Source of the DNA: Lichenicola sp965198575
Lineage (GTDB): Bacteria > Pseudomonadota > Alphaproteobacteria > Acetobacterales > Acetobacteraceae
Direction of reading: 5' to 3'
Assembly: GCF_965198575.1 (NCBI RefSeq)
Contig: NZ_OZ240671.1
Coordinates: 2,294,001-2,358,000, forward strand
DNA length: 64,000 nt
Positions 58,376 through 64,000 of the stretch are shown here, piece by piece. The notes under the pieces are model-generated. The model did not search any database. It was given only the letters and a program-made list of their open reading frames with translations, and was not told the DNA's origin. Position numbers and translations under genes: made by a program. Within the stretch, counting starts at the first letter, position 1. The number at the start of each line of letters is the position of its first letter.

Positions 58376-60088
58376 TTAGTCCGAGAGGCCAAAATAGGTC
58401 TGTCCACCATCAACAGTCAAAAAAGTGATCACTTCTATAGCCCCCGACATCTGACCCAACCGTATTTTATGAGATCCAGGCCAAATTACATTTTTCGGAA
58501 GGGTCACCAGTCCGCTAGCGCCTGGTTGCAGTCGGAGTACGACAGTTAAACGCTGGGCTTGTCCGGGTGTGCCGCCTGTTAGATTGAGAGCTAGCGGCTT
58601 CGTAGCTGTTATGTCGTACGTAGTGTCACCACTATCAGCAAAAATGAGATTTACGACGGGATCTAGTGGTTCAATCCTGATGACAGAGCCCAAGCTGCAT
58701 TCTCTGGCACTTGAAAGCGTGGTGATGCATCCGGTCCAACTAGATGGCGTATTCCACCACGTCGGAGAAGGCAAAAATATGTCACCACTCATCGACCATG
58801 CAGTTGGATTATCGAACATCTTTGGAACAGGAGGGTGGGCAATGTAAGATTGATAAAGACCGATATCGACATCTTCAAGTTTGATCAGTTTTATGTTTGG
58901 GCTGTGCGAAAATATGTATTTTAAAGGTTGAACGCCCCTTTCATGCCACTTCAAGCCATAGATAATTGGCACGGGATTTGGCCCCTCAATTTCAAACGCA
59001 CTCTCCTGATGCACTTCCTCGAAGTACATGTCGACAACTAGATTTCCGTTGTTTGTCTTTGGGGTCTCATACAAGACAAAGGGGGCGGCGCCGTAGCTAG
59101 AGTTTCCATAGGCCTCTCCCAAAAGTTCCGTACTGTGGCTGTTCGCTAGCCACATCATATGGCCTGGGCCCTTTTGCCAGAATAAAGGGTTGATCCAGAC
59201 TAATTCATCCATACCATGAGGTTCGTCGTGCCCGATAGTAATCTGCTGAAACGTTGATCTCGCATCCCAGTGATTAATCCCGTCTTCTACAACTAGCCAC
59301 GTGGACATACCAGCATAGTCGTTTTCGATATGACTATTGGTCCATGACATATCCTCGCACTCCTCTATATAAACAGGAGTAAATTTGAATTGACCTTGCA
59401 CTACGAGGTTGCTCACGTTGTCTTCAGAGCATCCGATGGTCAGACTCTCCCGCGCCCACTGAATCCCGATTTCCGGCGGATCGCGACGGGACCCTTCCAC
59501 GCTGAGATTGAAAATGTTCATCCCGACGGTTCCAGTAGCATCAACGCATATTCTAGAACCTTCACACACCAAAGTGGCGCCGTTACCTTCTATGATCGTG
59601 CCTCGACGAGAAACGTTAGTCAGGTTGATGGGACTTCTTATGAGGCATGAACCGGCTTCCGGAAACTCCAAAACGATGTTCTTTTTCGCATTTTGCTGGC
59701 TTCGCCAAGCTTCGACCGCCAAGTTAATTGAATTAGCGTCATCGTTGTGCCCATCGCATTTCGCTCCGTAGTCGACGATATTGATCGGTTTTCTGGACCC
59801 GATCGCGAGGTTTATCATGTTACTCTGCGCAGACACATGTCCCGGGGAACATGCGACGATCATGCAAGAAAATCCTAGGATCGAGGTGCCGGCCCTCTTT
59901 AAGCCTTTCTGGATAGTCGTTTTACAACCTGTAAGAAAAGAGCCAAGATCACCTGAGGTCCTGCTCGCAGGATTACTGTAGACCGATGTTAAGGTGTGCC
60001 ACTGTAAAACAGCCGAAATAAAGTACATGAACAAGCCGATTACCCCGGAGGTGTCGACGTAAGTTGCTATCTTTCGGGTTTTATTCAC
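58376..60088 (-). CDS. Second right-handed beta-helix protein, AT-rich island
   Basis: 570 residues. The N-terminal 90 residues have two hydrophobic stretches (VIGLFMYFISAVLQW and AGTSILGFSCMIVACSPGHVSA); the second resembles a signal peptide, so the true start may lie inside, near the second segment. The motif NIVDYGAKCDGHNDDANSI opens a pectate-lyase-3-type helix, as in the gene at 32327. The C-terminal 75 residues (TPGQAQRLTVVLRLQPG to ITFLTVDGGQTYFGLSD) look like a terminal beta-domain typical of tail-spike-like proteins. Confidence 0.78.
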   Translation of the reverse strand: MNKTRKIATYVDTSGVIGLFMYFISAVLQWHTLTSVYSNPASRTSGDLGSFLTGCKTTIQKGLKRAGTSILGFSCMIVACSPGHVSAQSNMINLAIGSRKPINIVDYGAKCDGHNDDANSINLAVEAWRSQQNAKKNIVLEFPEAGSCLIRSPINLTNVSRRGTIIEGNGATLVCEGSRICVDATGTVGMNIFNLSVEGSRRDPPEIGIQWARESLTIGCSEDNVSNLVVQGQFKFTPVYIEECEDMSWTNSHIENDYAGMSTWLVVEDGINHWDARSTFQQITIGHDEPHGMDELVWINPLFWQKGPGHMMWLANSHSTELLGEAYGNSSYGAAPFVLYETPKTNNGNLVVDMYFEEVHQESAFEIEGPNPVPIIYGLKWHERGVQPLKYIFSHSPNIKLIKLEDVDIGLYQSYIAHPPVPKMFDNPTAWSMSGDIFLPSPTWWNTPSSWTGCITTLSSARECSLGSVIRIEPLDPVVNLIFADSGDTTYDITATKPLALNLTGGTPGQAQRLTVVLRLQPGASGLVTLPKNVIWPGSHKIRLGQMSGAIEVITFLTVDGGQTYFGLSD

Positions 60089-60263
60089 GGTTTGTAGCTA
60101 GCATCATATACAACTGGCAACTCTAGTAAGCGGTAAGATTGCACGTCTCGCCCCCAATCAGCCGTGCTGCAGGCCAGCGATTCAGAGTTGGTAGACAAAA
60201 ATTTCAGGTTTTGATCTCTTGAACGTTCCGGCAATACGACGCACCGCTTGACCGGCGCTAAGC

Positions 60264-61424
60264 TCACGTTTTGGACTCCGACCGAGAACGCGCCTTACTC
60301 TCATCGAGAAGCTTCGCAAACGGGCTCGGCAGGCGACGGAGATCGATGTCCATGCCGGGAGGTCCAAGTGATGGATTGGTAATCGGGCCGCCGCCGCGAA
60401 TAACCTGGATGGCTATGTAGCATTCCTGTACGACGCGCAGAGCGTTACCAACTTCACCATAAGCATAGTAGTTCTGGAACTCGGAGATCGATGCACCGAA
60501 GCGAAAGATGGATTCCGCCCGCGACCAGTCCTGAATTGCGGCTTCGACCTGGCCGCCTCGATAACGAAGATAGGCTGTTATAAATAGGCCGAGCAGAATG
60601 TTGGTCAATGCCTGAGGCCATTCCACAAGGTCGGTCACAAAGGTAGGGACTACAGCGAAATGCTCGAGGGCTTCCGTCTCCTGGCCAGACTGGAAAGCTA
60701 GATAGCCTGCAATCAGGCGGACGGAGGTATGCCACCTCAAGAACAATCCACGGGCCAGATTTGGACGATCAGAAAGCAGTGCCTGGCTCTCAGTCTTAAA
60801 CACGGCTGCCAGCTCTAGATCGTCGATTTCGTGACTGAGCAGCCGGTAACCGATAACACATAGTGCCGCCGCCTTGATCGCAAAGTCGGGCGGCAAACGT
60901 CGCATGCAGTGCAACGCGGCGTATGCGAGGGTGTGTGGGTCCGACAGCCGGGTCGACGGGCTTTGGATCAACCGGATGAAATCTTGCCCGGTGAAAATAT
61001 TAATATTACTAAGCCGATCGCGTTCCTCGGCAAATGGCAAAGCCGTTGCCGAGGCCTCTCCGTCGAAGGCATAGACCGTGAAGCTCGGCCGCAACGGCGG
61101 TGGAATAACGGTGATGTCAAGCATGATCGAGACCCCCGCCTGAGCTGCAGCAACACCATGCGTGCAAACCAGATCGGGGCGAGCCTGATTTGGGCTAGCT
61201 GCGTAGATCACCTCGTCACCGCTGGCGATGAGAAATTCGCTCGGCGGCCCAATTGACCCTCCCAAAGCGGTATTGGTGATGGCCCAAGCGGTCAGACTGG
61301 CCCCGGCACGGGTCAGCTCCGCGCTTTCAACCGATCCGATGAACCTGCCGGGTTCGACCTCGATTGGGTGCCCGTGATAAAAGATTGTTCGTTTGACCGT
61401 TGCTTCCAAACGATACGCCCTCAT
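60264..61424 (-). CDS. Hypothetical protein with a helical-repeat C-terminal half
   Basis: 386 residues, no signal peptide. The first 150 residues seem a beta-rich domain (TIFYHGHPIEVEPGRFIGSV, EFLIASGDEVIYAASPNQ). The rest is alpha-helical with TPR-like pairs (LIAGYLAFQSGQETEALEHF, RYRGGQVEAAIQDWSRAESI). No enzyme motif. Placed in the surface region, it could be a scaffold or regulator. It is divergent from the TPR gene at 61826. Confidence 0.68.
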   Translation of the reverse strand: MRAYRLEATVKRTIFYHGHPIEVEPGRFIGSVESAELTRAGASLTAWAITNTALGGSIGPPSEFLIASGDEVIYAASPNQARPDLVCTHGVAAAQAGVSIMLDITVIPPPLRPSFTVYAFDGEASATALPFAEERDRLSNINIFTGQDFIRLIQSPSTRLSDPHTLAYAALHCMRRLPPDFAIKAAALCVIGYRLLSHEIDDLELAAVFKTESQALLSDRPNLARGLFLRWHTSVRLIAGYLAFQSGQETEALEHFAVVPTFVTDLVEWPQALTNILLGLFITAYLRYRGGQVEAAIQDWSRAESIFRFGASISEFQNYYAYGEVGNALRVVQECYIAIQVIRGGGPITNPSLGPPGMDIDLRRLPSPFAKLLDESKARSRSESKT

Positions 61425-61825
61425 CTTGTCGACCTGCAGGTTGCTGGCTTGGTTCGCCAGGCAAGCAGTAACACCCGCACTAGCGGCTTCCGGATTCTGA
61501 AGCGGTCCAGCCTACCGATCCGTCACCAGCTATGCCATGGAAACATGCCGAAATGGCGCCCCCGGTGCAACCTGTGGCTTCCACCGATTGCGGTGGGGAC
61601 GAGCCAAGTTCCTCGCCGAGCCGACAGTTCCGCTATGAAACGGTCGAGGTTTGCGTTATCGGGTCGTGTGTAAGCCGTGCAGGAGCGGAGGACCCCTTTT
61701 GCTGTCGTCAGTCTCAATCGCGCTTACTGGGCCGGCGGTCGCTTCCTTGCATCGTAAACATCGCTATCGGAGAGGATCAGCGTAATGTCCAGCCACGACT
61801 GCGCTTCGATCATGAGCAGCGGCAC
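61425..61825. other. Intergenic region between divergent genes
   Basis: About 400 bases separating the two helical-repeat genes. An in-frame extension of the right-hand gene exists (from 61532), but its residues are irregular and Cys/Arg-rich, so I treat it as non-coding. The promoters of both genes must be here; I see no clear motif. Confidence 0.4.
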
Positions 61826-63682
61826 ATGACGGACCTTGCTTCACGGCAAAGCAGAGCCGCAAAGGCCGCCGACGCCCTGGCTGCCGCCGATGTGCACCGG
61901 CAGGCCCAACGCTACGATGAAGCCGAGGCGGTGGTGTCAGAGGCCCTTCGGGCATCTCCCGACCACCCAGGCCTTTTGATATGCTCAGCATGGGTCGCTC
62001 AGCAAAGCGGCAGACCCGAGGAGGCGCTTGAGCGCTGGGCGCGGGTGCGGATTATAGCTCGGACGAACCCGGTAGGGTATTCCGCTGCGGTGCACGTCCA
62101 TCACAAGCTGGGCCAAGTCAACGCAGCCGATGCCCTGGCAATGGATGGCCTCGCCCGCTTCCCCGACGACTCTGCTCTGAAAATTAACTACGCATGGAGC
62201 GCGCATCATGCCCGCAATTGGGCACAGGCCGCGGAGCGCTGGGAGCTGTTCCGCACCTACTCACCTGATGTGAAGCTCGGCTACCTTCAGGGTGCGGTGG
62301 CTCTGCGCGAGGGCGGAGATCTGCCTGCGGCCGAAGCGCTTGTCGGCCACGCCTTCCACCGCTTCCCTGATGATGGTGACTTGCTGACAAGCTACGCCGC
62401 CATGGCCTCCCAGGGCCGGAACTGGACCCAGGCCGTGCGCCGTTGGCGGTGGGTCCGGATCAAGTTCCCGGAAAACCGGGTCGCCTACCTGCTCGAAGCG
62501 CGAGCCCTGATCAGACTCAAGAGCTTTGAGGAGGCCGAACTTGTGGTCCTTGCCGGCTTGAAGCTATTTCCTGCAGATGGCGAGCTCTTCATTGAAGCGG
62601 CCAGGTGCTCGAAGCAACTGCGCCAGCATTCGGTTGCGCTCGAGCGGTGGCAGCAGGCGTACCATCTTGCGAGCCATATTCCGTCGGCGGGGATCGGCTT
62701 TGCCGAAGCGCTAACGCTTACCGGGGAGACCAGCCAAGCTGATGCGATCCTCGCCGACTTGAGCGCCCGGTTCCCGAAGGACGCCGCGACCGCGATTGCC
62801 TTTGCGCGCTTGGCTGTCGAGCGCTCCGATTGGGCTGCGGCAGAGACGCGGTGGCGCGCCGCCCACCAGGACCATTCGGACAACCGCGCCTTCGCCGTTG
62901 CGGCGAACGAGGCCGCTATGAAGGCGCTCCTGAGCGAGCAACATGATCTGGCCAAGCAGTTATCTCATCTGGCCGATACGAAAATGGTAATCCCCGCCTC
63001 ATCGGCAAGCGATCAGGATGCCATACCCGAGATCGATCCGCGCGAACTGCTAATGAAGTTTGAGTCGCTCGGTTATAACTGCGAGTTCGGCATCGTGCAG
63101 CGGCATTTCGGCGCTGAGCCGCTCAGCCTGCTGCGCTGGACTGCAACGGAGCCGGATCTGCTGGCGGAAGCCCTGAACAACCGGCTCGAGGGTGTCGGCC
63201 TGCCCGAATACACACGGATCGTGCTAGACTCAGACTACCGCACCAAAGACACGCGGTACTTCATGCTCATGCATACCTTCATTCTGCCCTCACAGGCGAC
63301 GCCCGAAGAGTTGCTGCCAAAGTTCTGCAAGCGTCTGCAATATCTCCGCTCCAAGCTTCTGGATGATCTTCGGGCTGCGGAAAAGATCTTCCTGTACAAG
63401 GCGGTCGATCCGCTCACCGATGCGCAGATCATGCCGCTATGGCACGCCGTCTCCGCCTGCGGCCCGAACACTCTAGTCGTGGCTCGTATCGCCGATGAGA
63501 CGAATGCACCAGGCACGGTGCGTGTTGTTGAGCCGGGTCTGATTGTTGGATACTTTGACCGGACCTCGACGACCGATCCGTCCTTCGATATTTGGCTCGC
63601 AATCTGCCGGCGTAGCCATGCGCTTTGGCAGGCCAGTCACGGGGCCCATAAGATCGGTGAGCTGGCCGCCGCTGCCGCCTGA
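61826..63682 (+). CDS. TPR protein with C-terminal SLGYNCEFG domain
   Basis: 618 residues from the ATG at 61826. Residues 1-400 hold about ten helical repeats of 34-36 residues with the recurring YDEAEAVVSEALRASPDHP and NWAQAAERWELFR type, so a TPR superhelix. The final 200 residues form a separate domain starting FESLGYNCEFGIVQRHFG and AEPLSLLRWTATEPDL, ending near DIWLAICRRSHALW. This domain occurs as an unnamed tail in other surface-polysaccharide loci in my memory, but no activity is known to me. It could bind or process a glycan-related partner. Confidence 0.75.
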   Translation: MTDLASRQSRAAKAADALAAADVHRQAQRYDEAEAVVSEALRASPDHPGLLICSAWVAQQSGRPEEALERWARVRIIARTNPVGYSAAVHVHHKLGQVNAADALAMDGLARFPDDSALKINYAWSAHHARNWAQAAERWELFRTYSPDVKLGYLQGAVALREGGDLPAAEALVGHAFHRFPDDGDLLTSYAAMASQGRNWTQAVRRWRWVRIKFPENRVAYLLEARALIRLKSFEEAELVVLAGLKLFPADGELFIEAARCSKQLRQHSVALERWQQAYHLASHIPSAGIGFAEALTLTGETSQADAILADLSARFPKDAATAIAFARLAVERSDWAAAETRWRAAHQDHSDNRAFAVAANEAAMKALLSEQHDLAKQLSHLADTKMVIPASSASDQDAIPEIDPRELLMKFESLGYNCEFGIVQRHFGAEPLSLLRWTATEPDLLAEALNNRLEGVGLPEYTRIVLDSDYRTKDTRYFMLMHTFILPSQATPEELLPKFCKRLQYLRSKLLDDLRAAEKIFLYKAVDPLTDAQIMPLWHAVSACGPNTLVVARIADETNAPGTVRVVEPGLIVGYFDRTSTTDPSFDIWLAICRRSHALWQASHGAHKIGELAAAAA

Positions 63683-63857
63683 CTGACCATCTTCTCTCGA
63701 TAGGTCAGGGAGCTAGCCACCGAAGGAGCGCGCGGCAGGTGGAACTTCGTTGCCGTCCCGCACCGTCGGTGAGAGGAAGCTCAGGGCGAAGCTCGAAACA
63801 CTTTCGCCTCGGACGCTTGGGCGCTAGAACACACGCGGAGTGCCGGAGACAAGTCCG
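63683..63857. other. Short intergenic stretch
   Basis: 175 bases before the last CDS. It must carry the upstream signals for the right-edge gene. No hairpin or RNA gene recognised. Confidence 0.35.
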
Positions 63858-64000
63858 ATGACAAGTGCTGCTCCTTCCTTGCATTGGTTGCCCGCAGGCG
63901 ACACCTTGCGCGCGCGGCTGAAGGCGTTTCGCAGCGGAGGCGAGGCTCCTCGCGAGAGCTGGGCCGAGGCCATCGCCATCTCCAGGCTGCGCCTCGACTT
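63858..64000 (+). CDS. Partial CDS, cut by right edge; possibly HAD-IIIC/FkbH-like
   Basis: From an ATG at 63858 the frame is open to the window end (47 complete codons). The start (LHWLPAGDTLRARLKAF) and the AISRLRLD at the edge recall the N-terminal helical part of HAD-IIIC (FkbH-like) proteins that occur in glycan and lipid pathways. This is weak evidence from 47 residues. Confidence 0.45.
   Translation, partial: MTSAAPSLHWLPAGDTLRARLKAFRSGGEAPRESWAEAIAISRLRLD

Noticed and set aside
61532..61825. N-terminal extension of the TPR protein
   Set aside because: The extra 98 residues are irregular, Cys/Arg-rich and unlike the repeats; the ATG at 61826 begins the regular helical pattern.

Overview
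The window looks like chromosomal DNA of a high-GC alphaproteobacterium, most likely from Rhodospirillales/Acetobacteraceae. This is an inference from gene content: plant-type glutamate-cysteine ligase, KDO synthesis, UbiA, SucCD and many tightly overlapping genes. Nothing in the window fixes the genus. I saw no rRNA, tRNA, CRISPR array, insertion sequence or replication origin.

Left third (1-24,600), mostly housekeeping and small metabolism. An arylsulfotransferase is cut by the left edge. It is followed by an aldo-keto reductase, a secreted feruloyl-esterase-like hydrolase and a compact queuosine-precursor operon on the minus strand (queE-queC-queD-queF). Next come a lipoprotein with a START/SRPBCC-like fold, a YghZ-type aldo-keto reductase, a Gfo/Idh oxidoreductase, cysK with a translationally coupled secreted protein, then biotin synthase, an MFS pump and an MscS channel carrying a cyclic-nucleotide-binding domain. 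A four-gene glycosyltransferase operon (21,146 down to 16,645) includes a sucrose-phosphate-synthase-like enzyme. It ends near sucC-sucD and a diiron desaturase-like gene.

Middle (24,700-32,230). A phytochrome-type histidine kinase has lost the usual bilin-binding residues. It is followed by ubiA, rsmE, gshA and a CpdB-like phosphoesterase.

Right half (32,300-64,000), a cell-surface region. A secreted beta-helix protein precedes a 3,020-residue repeat protein that contains two nearly identical 2.2-kb segments. Then come galE, a tandemly duplicated GT2-GT4 glycosyltransferase module, a related orphan gene and kdsA-kdsB-kdsD. From about 55,700 to 60,250 the DNA turns visibly AT-richer and holds a hexapeptide acyltransferase, a GT61-like glycosyltransferase and a second beta-helix protein; this looks like laterally acquired surface-polysaccharide DNA. 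The window closes with two proteins of helical-repeat type and a CDS cut by the right edge.

Taken together, galE, the GT2/GT4 pairs, the KDO genes, the acyltransferase, the GT61 gene, the beta-helix proteins and the giant adhesin-like protein suggest a locus that builds and decorates the outer surface (LPS or exopolysaccharide plus a matrix protein). The most unusual items are the giant protein, the duplicated GT module and the degenerate phytochrome.
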